DNA of 64,000 bases, from contig NZ_BMIF01000001.1 in the NCBI RefSeq assembly GCF_014641695.1, forward strand, positions 1 to 64,000, given 5' to 3'. Each line of letters begins with the position of its first letter. Positions within the stretch are counted from its first letter, which is position 1. The position numbers were made by a program, and so were the translations under genes. Under the pieces are notes generated by a model. The model was not told where the DNA came from, ran no database searches, and was given only the letters and a program-made list of their open reading frames with translations. Shown in pieces: positions 6,715 through 15,672 of this stretch. This stretch comes from Nitratireductor aestuarii. Lineage in GTDB: Bacteria > Pseudomonadota > Alphaproteobacteria > Rhizobiales > Rhizobiaceae.

Positions 6715-7275
6715 TTGAAGGCAAAGCGCAGCAGGAAGATCAAGAAGGTGCGGACAAAGATGATCGGCAACATCGAGATTGTCACAATGGACGTTCCCAA
6801 CCCGGCGTGGCGATATGATCTGGACAAAGTGCCAGGCTTCCCGAAGGAAATACGCGCTGCAGTCAACTGCCGCGAGAGCCCGATCGTCTGGATGCTCGCG
6901 CATGGTCAACTGGAGAAGCATCAGGCAGAGGCAGCCAGTGAGTTCCGCAGGCATTATGAGACCGCCGGCGCGGCCGATCTCAAGGCAATGGACTACATGA
7001 AAGAGCCTGTAGACGGCAGCGCACCCGGCGACGTGCTGACTGACAGGAAGATGGCCTCCACCGACAAGCTGAAGAAAGCATACAACGTGCTAGGCCCTTC
7101 GGGGTACAGCCTCGTTCAAAGCGTCTGTGGCGACTGCATATGGCTCAAGGACCTAGCTCCGACGAAACGACGCCAGTGGGAAGCAGGGAAGATCCTAAAA
7201 GGGTGCCTGGATGCTCTTGCTGTCGAATGGGGCTACTTCAAGCCGCCGATCCGCGTCTGGCGAAAGGCTGGATAA
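6715..7275 (+). CDS. DUF6456-like putative phage regulator
   Basis: 186 residues from TTG 6715, with a possible shorter start at ATG 6760. The C-terminal third (LGPSGYSLVQSVCGDCIWLK, then EAGKILKGCLDALAVEWGY) follows the pattern I associate with the DUF6456 domain of alphaproteobacterial HTH-type regulators. In phage genomes such proteins sit at the end of the early operon, where a late-gene activator or antiterminator is expected. The N-terminus is very basic. The role is inference from position. Confidence 0.55.
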   Translation: MKAKRSRKIKKVRTKMIGNIEIVTMDVPNPAWRYDLDKVPGFPKEIRAAVNCRESPIVWMLAHGQLEKHQAEAASEFRRHYETAGAADLKAMDYMKEPVDGSAPGDVLTDRKMASTDKLKKAYNVLGPSGYSLVQSVCGDCIWLKDLAPTKRRQWEAGKILKGCLDALAVEWGYFKPPIRVWRKAG

Positions 7276-7313
7276 ACTTGGATGTCCGTTCCGCTTCCAA
7301 CGACGGAAGAAAG

Positions 7314-7643
7314 ATGTCAAAGTACGCAATAGATCCGTCGCCTTGGACAAAGGACGAGATGAATATGTCCGATGCCTACTTCACTTTGCGGAAGGTAAGT
7401 GTCCCGGCTTTTCCGGCTTCGGACGGTTGGCGGTGCACGGCGTTAACGGTTGGCGGGACGACAAGCTACTGCTTAACCAACAAGAGGACCCGCGCCGAGC
7501 TGATATGGAGCTGGCACGAGGTGTGGCCGGATGTTCACAAGTGCATCTTGGAGGGGCGGAAGCTCATCGACCAGAAAAGTTTCACACGTGGTGACTCGTC
7601 TGGCCAACAGCGCATCAGAAAGCCACGACCAAGAATCCTATAA
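7314..7643 (+). CDS. Hypothetical prophage protein
   Basis: 109 residues from ATG 7314, which follows a strong GGAAGAAAG site. The sequence is compact with several Trp residues (DPSPWTKDEMNMSDAYFT, then ELIWSWHEVWPDVHKC) and a basic tail. No family recognised. It is the last gene before a rho-independent terminator at 7733-7755, so it probably closes the early transcript. Confidence 0.6.
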   Translation: MSKYAIDPSPWTKDEMNMSDAYFTLRKVSVPAFPASDGWRCTALTVGGTTSYCLTNKRTRAELIWSWHEVWPDVHKCILEGRKLIDQKSFTRGDSSGQQRIRKPRPRIL

Positions 7644-7732
7644 ACAAGGGTTGGTGATGTTCAGAACCCGAATGTTGACGGTTGGAACCCATTGCGCTAC
7701 ATACAGCATACGTTGGTGATTTGTGTTCGAAG

Positions 7733-7755
7733 GGCTGCTGAGAGGCGGCCTTTTT
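7733..7755 (+). terminator. Rho-independent terminator closing the early operon
   Basis: GGCTGC (7733-7738) pairs with GCGGCC (7745-7750), including one G-U pair, around the loop TGAGAG, followed by five T at 7751-7755. It follows the last rightward early gene and faces the leftward zinc-ribbon gene. Confidence 0.6.
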
Positions 7756-7795
7756 GATTCAGGAGCGAACCAAGCCGCCTAACAGCGCACCATCT

Positions 7796-8062
7796 TTAGA
7801 AGTCGAATATATCACCCAGGAACGATTTCCGCTTCTTGTACGGACGATCGTACCGATCTTTGTCATCGCGGTAGCGGGTGTCCTCGCGGTAGCCTTGTTC
7901 TCTGACTGGCTGTGGTGCCCGCTGCTCTACAGCAGACCGTTCAATGATCTTGTCCAGTTCGCCACGATCGAGCCACACGCCGCGGCACTTCGGGCAGTAG
8001 TCGATTTCAATGCCTTGCCGGTCGGACATTACAAGCTCGGCGTCGTCTATCGGGCACTTCAT
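7796..8062 (-). CDS. Zinc-ribbon protein, TFIIB-type (zf-TFIIB)
   Basis: 88 residues. The N-terminal 45 hold a short zinc ribbon: MKCPID with Cys3, then DYCPKCRGVWLDRGELDKII, the hallmark of the small zf-TFIIB family. The C-terminal half is a long charged, Arg/Tyr/Asp-rich linker ending in KKRKSFLGDIFDF, a common tail in this family. Such proteins occur widely in alphaproteobacterial chromosomes and prophages with unknown function. It is transcribed leftward, opposite to the early operon. Confidence 0.85.
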   Translation of the reverse strand: MKCPIDDAELVMSDRQGIEIDYCPKCRGVWLDRGELDKIIERSAVEQRAPQPVREQGYREDTRYRDDKDRYDRPYKKRKSFLGDIFDF

Positions 8063-8160
8063 TGCCTATACTTCTCCTGTGAGTACGGCATTAGTGTGCT
8101 ATAGCAGTGCAGCGAGATTGAGGCGGTGTTCATCAGCGGCGCAGGAAGCAGATGCGTCGT

Positions 8161-8565
8161 CTACTTGCCAAAAACTTCGTGACAGCGACTTGTTTCCCAC
8201 ATCCCCCAAGAGTCGCTTGAAGCCAAGATTTGCTCAATCTTCCCATTCCGAGAGACGATTCGGACCTCGCACTGGACAGTCATGGTGCCTCCAGGCGTGG
8301 TATTCACGAAAGCCGTGTTTCCATAAACGTTGACGGTAGAGGTGCTAGGCATAGCGTAATGGCGTGGTCGTTCTGACCATTGGTACATCATCCGTCCATC
8401 GTTCATTTGATAGGAGCTAGATGGCGGCCCATACTGCAGGAAAAAGTTGTCGGTGCTTTGCCCGATGAACTTTGTTTCAAGCGCCTCGTTTGCCTGCTGT
8501 GTGGTTGTGCAAGCGCTAGTGGCCAGTAGCACACCTAACACCACCAAAGCGTTTCTACCGATCAT
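8161..8565 (-). CDS. Small secreted lipoprotein
   Basis: 134 residues from ATG 8565, which has GGGGGA five bases upstream. ATG 8571 would overlap that site. A lipoprotein signal is clear: MIGRNALVVLGVLLATSAC with the lipobox at the Cys. The mature part has FIGQSTDNFFLQYGPPSSSY and a C-terminal pair of Cys (VQCEVRI, SRCHEVF), similar in layout to small conserved rhizobial lipoproteins in the SmpA/OmlA-like size class. It probably sits in the outer membrane. In a prophage this may be a lysogenic-conversion gene. Confidence 0.65.
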   Translation of the reverse strand: MIGRNALVVLGVLLATSACTTTQQANEALETKFIGQSTDNFFLQYGPPSSSYQMNDGRMMYQWSERPRHYAMPSTSTVNVYGNTAFVNTTPGGTMTVQCEVRIVSRNGKIEQILASSDSWGMWETSRCHEVFGK

Positions 8566-8689
8566 ATTCATCCCCCGTGAATGGGGGACGTTTGTGCTTA
8601 ACATCGGGAGAATGTCAAGGCCTAGCCACCTTAAGAGCAACTAGCAGACAAGCTGACCATGCAGGAACGCAAGCACATCGAAGGATGCG

Positions 8690-9046
8690 GTGGCGGCAAC
8701 CTTGGCTAAGCTCCGTACGCTGAAGCCACTGGTCGGCAAGATGGCCCCACGCCTCGGCTACCAGTCAGGCAACGAGCAACAGCGCAGCCGCTTTCGTGAT
8801 CAGACACAGGAATGGCGCGCTTGGTACAAGACCGCACGATGGCAGAAGCTACGGTGGTCGGTTCTGGTACGCGACAACTTCACCTGCAAGATGTGCGGCA
8901 AGGTAGACGCGAGCAAGGGCGGTCTCCACTGCGACCACGTAGAGCAGCACCACGGAAACGAGGATGCCTTCTGGGCTGGTCCTTTCCAGACATTGTGCGC
9001 ACACTGTCACAACGCAGTGAAACAGCAGGCAGAGCGTCGGCGTTAG
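8690..9046 (+). CDS. HNH endonuclease
   Basis: 118 residues from GTG 8690, preceded by GAAGGA. The zinc-binding and catalytic core is complete: CKMCG, then LHCDHVEQHH (the first H of HNH), an N-containing turn and CAHCHNAVKQQ. HNH proteins of this size lie just upstream of the terminase genes in many HK97-type phages and work with the large terminase in DNA packaging. That is the position here, four genes before TerL, so a packaging nuclease is the best reading. Confidence 0.85.
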   Translation: MAATLAKLRTLKPLVGKMAPRLGYQSGNEQQRSRFRDQTQEWRAWYKTARWQKLRWSVLVRDNFTCKMCGKVDASKGGLHCDHVEQHHGNEDAFWAGPFQTLCAHCHNAVKQQAERRR

Positions 9047-9079
9047 GCCGGCATTGATACCAAAGCACGAAGGATCACC

Positions 9080-9256
9080 ATGAACTGGGGCATTGAAGAT
9101 GTGGCTGCTGCGCTGCTGCTCCTGTCGATTGCAGCAGTCGGTCTTTGGTGTGTGTTCTCGCTGGTTCCCCCCGGAGTGATGCGCGTGCTGTCAGTCGTTG
9201 CCATGATCGTGGCCGTAGCAGCGGTGTGGGCTCATCTTGCTGTCGGCATCTTCTAG
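9080..9256 (+). CDS. 58-residue two-pass membrane protein
   Basis: ATG 9080 follows AAGGA at suitable spacing. The product has two hydrophobic segments, about residues 9-27 and 31-55, with little else, so it is a small integral membrane protein. It lies between the HNH endonuclease gene and a leftward gene. No family recognised, and a role cannot be given. Confidence 0.55.
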   Translation: MNWGIEDVAAALLLLSIAAVGLWCVFSLVPPGVMRVLSVVAMIVAVAAVWAHLAVGIF

Positions 9257-9275
9257 AAGCGTCGATAGCCCGGCG

Positions 9276-9695
9276 CTATGCTTTATACACACCGCTGTAG
9301 CCGAAATCCGCTCGGCAGCTAGGGCACTTGTATGGATGGCCGGGAGTATTTCGATCCTGGGCGACCATGATATAGAGTCCCTTGGCTTCGCATGCTGGAC
9401 AATATGGCCGCCCTTTAGGACTCCCTTCCACGTTCTGATAGCGAAACCCATTGTAGTCGATCAAGTTCTCAGCTCTATACCTCAGCTGATCGTTCAGTCG
9501 TGATATCTCTTGATCTTTCATTCTAAGGTCTTCGAGGACATCGACCAACCCCAGTTTGGCTTCAGCTAACGCTTCCGTCAGTTCTGCAATTTTCAACTTA
9601 AGAGACGCTTGATCGAGCTGGGCATCGATTTCCTTGATCTCCTTAACAATCGTCAACGCCGAGCTGACAGCCGCTATCGATCCAGCAATGTCCAC
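9276..9695 (-). CDS. Coiled-coil protein with C-terminal zinc ribbon
   Basis: 139 residues from GTG 9695, chosen because a GGGGGGGAGG site lies directly upstream. The open frame beyond it (to 9962) is antisense to another gene. Residues about 15-85 form a coiled coil (LKLKIAELTEALAEAKLGL). The C-terminal 50 hold two CxxC pairs, YCPACEAKGLY and YKCPSCRADFGY, a rubredoxin-like zinc knuckle. Proteins of this layout recur in rhizobial prophages and islands. Function unknown. Confidence 0.7.
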   Translation of the reverse strand: MDIAGSIAAVSSALTIVKEIKEIDAQLDQASLKLKIAELTEALAEAKLGLVDVLEDLRMKDQEISRLNDQLRYRAENLIDYNGFRYQNVEGSPKGRPYCPACEAKGLYIMVAQDRNTPGHPYKCPSCRADFGYSGVYKA

Positions 9696-9773
9696 GCTTA
9701 CCTCCCCCCCAGGTTTTTCAGACAGATACCTAACCTGATGCGACGCGTGTAGACAAGAGACAGGTGAGCAACC

Positions 9774-10016
9774 ATGTGGGACGCCAAGCCAGGCGAAATC
9801 TACCAAGACGCAAGCGGCCGTAGATGGCTCGTCACGCATCGCTACACCGAACCCACCGTCGGCCTCCAAGAGATACGGCCGCTCTTGGGAGTAGGTGATC
9901 GGCCTCAAGAAATGTTCGGCGGCGTTTCTGGTTTGATGTGGGACGGCTTCGCCAAGTTGCATGATGCTCCAGCCTCACGCCACGCGACACGGGCCGGGGG
10001 TGGGTCAAAAGTCTGA
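9774..10016 (+). CDS. Small hypothetical prophage protein
   Basis: 80 residues from ATG 9774 with ACAGGTGAG upstream. The first 55 residues look like a small beta-rich fold (GEIYQDASGRRWLVTHR). The end becomes less conserved-looking after residue 65. It diverges from the zinc-ribbon gene and precedes the terminase small subunit by about 90 bases. No family recognised. Confidence 0.5.
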   Translation: MWDAKPGEIYQDASGRRWLVTHRYTEPTVGLQEIRPLLGVGDRPQEMFGGVSGLMWDGFAKLHDAPASRHATRAGGGSKV

Positions 10017-10104
10017 GACCCTCTTCGCTCCTAGACCCGCGGCCCACACATTCAGAGATTTTTTCCTCCACGGGAGTTCGCAACCGCGAACCTGATGCGT
10101 ACCC

Positions 10105-10644
10105 ATGAGCAAATCTGACAAGCCGATCGACTGGAAAGGCATAGAGAGCGATTACGCTGCAGGCCGCATGAGCGTGCGGGAAATAGCCCGGTGGTACGGT
10201 CTTTCAGAGGCCGCAATCCGCAAGAAGGCCAAGCAAGCCGGTTGGGTGCGCAGTGCGAACCCCGGACATATCGAGCGAAGCGCCATCGTGAAGGTGGATA
10301 TCCCGCCGCTGCCGAATGATCCGCATGACCTTGTAGGCAAAGCGCGCGCGCTGGCAGGCCGCATGATGGAAGAGTTGGACACGATGACGTCGCGCCAGGA
10401 TGAACTCGAGGCGATCATCTTCGAGGAGGAAAGCGACCCGCGCCGGCGCCAGGCTCTGATGAAGGTCATTTCACTAAGCGAGCGTGCGAAAACGCTGAAG
10501 GACATCAGCGCAACTTTGAAGACCGTCAACGAGGCGTCGGCTCCTGAAGGCAAGAAGGCTCAGCGGCAAGCTAATGCGGAGCAGATCGCTCAGCAGGGCA
10601 GGTTTCAGCCTCGTTCTGGCCCACGTCTGGCGGTGATCAAGTAG
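10105..10644 (+). CDS. Phage terminase small subunit
   Basis: 179 residues. An N-terminal helix-turn-helix (YAAGRMSVREIARWYGLSEA, then RKKAKQAGW) is followed by helical oligomerisation segments, the standard layout of TerS proteins that recognise the packaging site and recruit TerL. The stop at 10642-10644 overlaps the GTG start of the large terminase, giving tight coupling. Length is normal for the HK97-like group. The N-terminal HTH and the neighbouring TerL and portal make the call firm. Confidence 0.85.
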   Translation: MSKSDKPIDWKGIESDYAAGRMSVREIARWYGLSEAAIRKKAKQAGWVRSANPGHIERSAIVKVDIPPLPNDPHDLVGKARALAGRMMEELDTMTSRQDELEAIIFEEESDPRRRQALMKVISLSERAKTLKDISATLKTVNEASAPEGKKAQRQANAEQIAQQGRFQPRSGPRLAVIK

Positions 10645-12326
10645 TGCAGCCGAAGTGGAGTACGGCGTGCCGCGATTGGGAGCGCCGGATCGTTGCCCAG
10701 CGGAGCTTGATACCCTTCTCCCCGCTGTTCCCTGACGAAGCCGAGCACGCGCTAGCCGTCTTCAAATCTCTCCGCGTTGTTGACCTGCCGGGTCAGCCCA
10801 CGTTCGGTGAGGTGTGCGAGCCGTGGGTCTTCGATTTCGTCGCGGCGATTTTCGGTGCCAATGATCCGGAGACCGGCAATCAGCTTATCTCTGAGTTCTT
10901 CCTGCTCATCAGCAAGAAGAACACCAAGTCGACGATTGCAGCGGGCATCATGCTCACGGCTCTTATCATCAACTGGAGGCATGAAGAGGAACTGCTGATC
11001 CTGGCGCCCACAATCGAAGTGGCACAGAACAGCTACAAGCCAGCGGCCGCAATGGTGCGCGTGGACGATGAGCTATCCGAACTTCTGCACGTCCAGGATC
11101 ATCGCAGGACCATTACCCATCGCGTGACGAAAGCGGCGCTGAAGGTGGTGGCGGCGGATACCGATACGGTCTCAGGCAAGAAGTCCGGGCGCATTCTGAT
11201 TGATGAGCTGTGGGTGTTTGGTAAGAGGCCGAATGCCGACGCAATGCTGCGCGAAGCAACAGGCGGCCTGGTATCGAGGCCCGAGGGCTTTGTCATTTAC
11301 CTATCGACACAGAGCGATCAGCCTCCTTCCGGGGTTTTCAAGGCCAAGCTGGATTACGCGCGTGACGTCCGGGATGGGCGGGTGGAGGACAATCGGTTTC
11401 TCCCGGTGATCTATGAATTCCCGCGGAAGATGGTCGACAGGGATGAGCATCTGGACCCGGCCAATTTCTACGTGAGCAACCCGAATCTTGGACGCTCGGT
11501 GCGGCAAGACTGGCTTGAGGCCGAACTGAAAAAGGAACTGGCGAGCGGGCCGGAAACGCGCAACGTCTTCCTTGCCAAGCATCTGAACATCGAGATCGGC
11601 CAAAACCTGATGGCCAACCGCTGGCCCGGTGCTGATTTCTGGCCGAAGCGGAAGCTTGAGGGCTTGACGCTGGAGCATTTGCTTTCGGTCTCCGAGGTGT
11701 GCGTCGTCGGTATCGACGGCGGCGGCCTCGACGACCTGTTCGGGCTGTCTATCATTGGCCGGCACCGCGAGACGCGCGACTGGCTGGTCTGGTCACACGC
11801 CTGGTGCCACGAAGGCGTTCTCGAACGGCGCAAGTCTGTCGCTAGCAAGCTGCGCGATTTCGAGCGCGACGGCGATCTGACCATCGTCAAGGATGAGCTA
11901 GGCGACATCTCGCAGATCATCGAGATCATCGACGACATCAAGCAACGCGGTCTGCTCGCGTCGGTCGCGGTGGATCCGGCCGGCCTGGGCGAAATGATTG
12001 AGGCCCTGGACGAGATCGGGGTCACGCAAGAGGCTGGCAACCTGATCGGCGCTCCTCAAGGCTACGCCATGATGAATGCCATCAAGACTGCCGAGCGCAA
12101 GCTCGCGAACGGCACGATGAAGCATGACGGGTCGGCTCTCATGGCCTGGTGCGTCGGCAACCTGAAGATTGAACCCACGGCCACGGCCATCCGGGCGACC
12201 AAGCAGAACGCGGGCGATGCCAAGATCGACCCCGTGATGGCGATGTTTGATGCCGTCACCATTATGAGCCGCAACCCGGAAGCGAAAGCGTTCGATGTCA
12301 ACGCCTGGATAGCGAGTTACGCATGA
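10644..12326 (+). CDS. Phage terminase large subunit
   Basis: 560 residues from GTG 10644. The ATPase half contains the deviant Walker A (LISKKNTKSTIAAGI), a Walker B (GRILIDELW) and the coupling region LSTQSDQPP. The nuclease half starts near VVGIDGGGLDDLFG and includes VAVDPAG and the late acidic residue near KIDPVMAMFDAV. This matches the HK97-like Terminase_1 family and looks complete. It pumps DNA into the prohead and cuts the concatemer. The stop overlaps the portal ATG by ATGA. Confidence 0.93.
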   Translation: MQPKWSTACRDWERRIVAQRSLIPFSPLFPDEAEHALAVFKSLRVVDLPGQPTFGEVCEPWVFDFVAAIFGANDPETGNQLISEFFLLISKKNTKSTIAAGIMLTALIINWRHEEELLILAPTIEVAQNSYKPAAAMVRVDDELSELLHVQDHRRTITHRVTKAALKVVAADTDTVSGKKSGRILIDELWVFGKRPNADAMLREATGGLVSRPEGFVIYLSTQSDQPPSGVFKAKLDYARDVRDGRVEDNRFLPVIYEFPRKMVDRDEHLDPANFYVSNPNLGRSVRQDWLEAELKKELASGPETRNVFLAKHLNIEIGQNLMANRWPGADFWPKRKLEGLTLEHLLSVSEVCVVGIDGGGLDDLFGLSIIGRHRETRDWLVWSHAWCHEGVLERRKSVASKLRDFERDGDLTIVKDELGDISQIIEIIDDIKQRGLLASVAVDPAGLGEMIEALDEIGVTQEAGNLIGAPQGYAMMNAIKTAERKLANGTMKHDGSALMAWCVGNLKIEPTATAIRATKQNAGDAKIDPVMAMFDAVTIMSRNPEAKAFDVNAWIASYA

Positions 12327-13606
12327 ATTGGCTCACAAGATTGCTCCGGCTCGGCGGGGCCAAAGACATTGAGCCGTGGCGCGGCGGTCAGGTTTCGACG
12401 GAGAACGGGAACAATTTCGTCACCAATCAGGTGAGTGTTGCGGACTATCGCGACTCTCGTTTCAGCCAGCCGGCAGCAGCTGTCGGTCTCTCGGCCACCT
12501 GGGCATGCGTGCAGCTGATTGCCGGCACTATCGCATCACTGCCGTTGATGATCTATCGCACAGACAGCACAGGCATTCGGCGAGTTGCAAAGGATCACCC
12601 GCTTTACTTCGTCCTGCATGACAGCCCAAATTTCGACCAGACAGCAGTAGATTTTTGGGAGGTTATTTCCGCCAGCATAGAGCTTCATGGCAATGCTTTT
12701 GCTCTGATTGAACGTCGAAGCGATGGGGTCATCAACGCTCTGCATCCAATCCGGCCCGATATCGTCACTGTCCGCCGCACGGAAAGCGGCGACCTCGAGT
12801 ACGAGTGGACCGAGAATGGCCGTCGGAACGTCAAGCGCGATAGTGACGTGCTGCATATTCGCGGGCCGCTTGGTGATGCGCTCTCGGGAGCATCTACCCT
12901 CTCGATCTGTCGTAACGTCTTTGATGACGCCATGTCGGCGGAAAACGCGGCGAGCGCTGTCTTCAGGAATGGAGTGAACCCAAGCGGCATCCTTTCCACT
13001 CAGGACGCGACGAGGCTCACGCCTGAGCAGCGCAAGGAACTCGAGCAACTGCTGATCGAGAAATACCAAGGGTCTCTTCGTCGAGGCGTTCCCATGCTGC
13101 TCGATAACGGGCTGAAGTGGCAGCAGCTTTCGATCAATCCGGAAGACGCACAGATGCTTGAGAGCCGCAAGTTCAGCGGCGAGCAGATCTGCAGAATATT
13201 CGGCGTCCCGCCTGCCATGGTGGGGTTCGGAGACAAGGCGTCCAATTGGGGCACTGGCAAGGAAGTTGATGTTCTCGGCTTCCAGAAATTCACACTGCGC
13301 AAGCGCCTGAAGCGTATCGAGCAAGCCCTTCTGAAGCAGCTCGTTCCTCTGGCGGAGCGCCGGGCTCAGGGCATCACCATCGAATTCAACTTCGAAGGCC
13401 TGCTGCGCGGAGACACAGCCAGCCGATACGAAGCCTACGAAAAGGCAATTCGGATGGGCATTGCCACCCGTAACGAGTGCCGGGCCCTGGAAAACCTACC
13501 CCCGATCGAGGGCGGTGATGTGGTGACCGTGCAAATGCAGGACATCCCGCTTGCTGACGCCATCAACGGAGATCGAAATGGAAAAGAAGACGGCTCCGGT
13601 TCTTGA
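12323..13606 (+). CDS. HK97-type portal protein
   Basis: 427 residues, translationally coupled to TerL. Features of the family are the early FSQPAAAVGLSATWACVQLI segment, IASLPLMIYR, the clip/stem region with GNAFALIERR, and the C-terminal FGVPPAMVGFGDKASNWGTG motif followed by RIEQALLKQLVP. It looks full length and intact. It would form the dodecameric ring at the prohead vertex. Its end overlaps the start of the truncated protease gene by 29 bases, the normal arrangement for this module. Confidence 0.93.
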   Translation: MNWLTRLLRLGGAKDIEPWRGGQVSTENGNNFVTNQVSVADYRDSRFSQPAAAVGLSATWACVQLIAGTIASLPLMIYRTDSTGIRRVAKDHPLYFVLHDSPNFDQTAVDFWEVISASIELHGNAFALIERRSDGVINALHPIRPDIVTVRRTESGDLEYEWTENGRRNVKRDSDVLHIRGPLGDALSGASTLSICRNVFDDAMSAENAASAVFRNGVNPSGILSTQDATRLTPEQRKELEQLLIEKYQGSLRRGVPMLLDNGLKWQQLSINPEDAQMLESRKFSGEQICRIFGVPPAMVGFGDKASNWGTGKEVDVLGFQKFTLRKRLKRIEQALLKQLVPLAERRAQGITIEFNFEGLLRGDTASRYEAYEKAIRMGIATRNECRALENLPPIEGGDVVTVQMQDIPLADAINGDRNGKEDGSGS

Positions 13607-14030
13607 GATCAAGTCGCTCAAGGAGAGCGGCGAGTTCGAGGGCTACGGTTCGACTTTCGGCGGTGAGCCAGACGCTTACGGCGATGTCATCGCTCCCGGC
13701 GCTTACACCGAAAGCCTTGCTGAACATAAGGCCAAAGGCACCATGCCAAAGCTCTTTTGGCAGCACAATTCGCAGGAGCCGATCGGCAAATGGCTTGAAG
13801 CCAAGGAAGACGATCACGGCCTGCTGATGGCCGGAAAGTTGAACATGGGTGTTCAGCGTGGCCGCGAGGCTTATGCGCTTCTCAAGGAAGGCGACATCGA
13901 CGGCCTTTCGATCGGCTATCGTATCAAGGAGTACAGCGTCGACACTGAGACTGGTGTCTGGACACGATGCGAATTTCGTGCAGGAGCAGGACAGCAGAAC
14001 CGCGGCCGAGGGGCAGTCTTTCAAGCCTGA
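13578..14030 (+). pseudogene. Prohead protease, 3' part lost in a deletion
   Basis: ATG 13578 follows GGAG and overlaps the portal gene. The first about 128 residues match HK97-family prohead serine proteases: FEGYGSTFGGEPDAYGDVIA, the histidine in LFWQHNSQEPIG and the serine in GDIDGLSIGYRIKEYS. Right after TETGVW (about 13960) the expected EVSLVT-type continuation is missing. The frame instead reads about 21 unrelated residues to a stop while another frame becomes a tail spike. The catalytic Ser and His remain, but the fold's end is gone, so activity is doubtful. This is the left side of a large internal deletion. Confidence 0.85.
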
Positions 14031-15672
14031 TGTGAATTGGGTTCGTACTGCTGGCTTTGCCGCCCCCGGTGATGGTGGTGGTGCGCTCTATAAGCGCGTA
14101 TCGTCTGAGCCGTCCCACGCTGGTAAATTCCAGTCGGCCGATGGTGCGTGGTGGGAGATTGATGAGGTTGTGCCAAACGTGCGTATGTTTGGGGCTAAAG
14201 GCGATGCAACCACAAACGATCAGGCCGCCGTTTCTGCTGCCGTGGCTTTTGCCTACTCAAGGGGTTTGGATATGTACTGGCCGTCTGGTCAGTACCTGAC
14301 TACCGCCAGCATTACGAACTTGCACAACGTCCGCCATCGCGGTTCCGGCTCAGTAAAGCGCGGCAGCGCTTTGTTTTATGTCGAGCCCGGCAAAAGCAAC
14401 AGCAACATTATTTACGTGGCCACGACCGGTAACGCCAACAACGACGGGCTCTCCGCGTCTCAACCTATCAATACGATGCAGGGCGGGCTCAACGCGATGG
14501 AGAGCTACGGCCCGGTGCTCAACGGTTCGTGGACGCTCCAGGTCGCGGCCGGCACGTACGCGGAAGAGGTCACCACCGGCCTTCGCTCCGCCAACGCGGT
14601 CAACATCAAGGGCCCCGATGTCTCGGGGGGCGTGCCTACCGTGATTTTGGACGGCGGTTCAGGCGCCCGAAGCTTCGGCATCTACGCAGGGCCCTACATC
14701 AACTTCAACGTGTTCGACATCAAGGCGCAGAACTACTCCGCCTACGGCTTCGTGGCGCACAACGCCAGCATGATGAACCTTTACAACTGCCACAGCTCTG
14801 GGTCGACTGAAGCGCAAGCTAACGCGGAAGACCGATCGCGCCTGTACATCCTCGGCGGCATATACAATGGCGGCAAGTACGGCGTGCGCATCTACTCGCA
14901 GTCGACCGGCTCGATCCGCAAGGACACCCGGTACAACACAGCGGCGCAGTTCAACAACGCTACGGCTGCCGGCATCTACATCCGCGAGAACAGCAACGCG
15001 CGCGCCGATGACTTCACGTCTAACGGCTGCGGCATCGCAGCTAACGCGGCGAACGGCCGGCTCCACATCGTAAACGCCACGATCACCAACGCCCCGGTTG
15101 CCTGCCAAGCTGATCGCGGTGGTGAAATGTACGATGACGGTGTCACCTACGGCACCGGCGTTACCGTACGCCGCAGGCGCCTGTCGGGCGGGCGGTTCCT
15201 CGCCCAATCCTCGGCGGTGTCCGAGAACAGCTTCATCAATACCGCCGAGCTTGTTCACACAGGCTCTACGACGCTAGCCACGTTGTGGCAGGGGCCATCC
15301 ATTGAGGCCTTGGAGCTCAGCAATCCCGGTAGGGCCATAGAGGTGGAGATCCGTGGCAAGTGGGGCTCCGGCGCTACCGCCACTACGCTCTACATCGCGC
15401 TGGAAGGTAGCACCGGGAACCTGTCGCAGGTGAACTCGCCGACGAACTCGCCCAACGTGTTCGTCATCCGAGCGGTGATCATCCCACGTGGCGTCAACTC
15501 ACAGCTGGTGCACACCGAGCTGTTCACCCATGCGGCGGCCTCCTTCACCGCTACCGCAGCGCCCCGGACGGTGGACGTATCTACCGACAGGGCGATCCAA
15601 GTGCGCGCGCTGCTCGGCAACTCGGCCGACAGCGTCACCATCGACTACATCAAAATTACGCGGCTAGGTTAA
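13960..15672 (+). pseudogene. Tail spike / pectate-lyase-fold protein lacking its N-terminus
   Basis: From about 13960 the +1 frame encodes some 570 residues of a tail spike. First comes a capsid-proximal segment (SFKPDVNWVRTAGFAAPGDG), then PNVRMFGAKGDATTNDQAAV, the typical entry to a right-handed beta helix. Repeated Asn/Gly-rich turns follow, and a C-terminal beta domain ends at 15672. No start codon or ribosome site is present at its beginning, because the frame is fused to the prohead protease gene in another frame. In the intact phage it would bind and cut surface polysaccharide. Here it is probably not translated. Confidence 0.8.
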
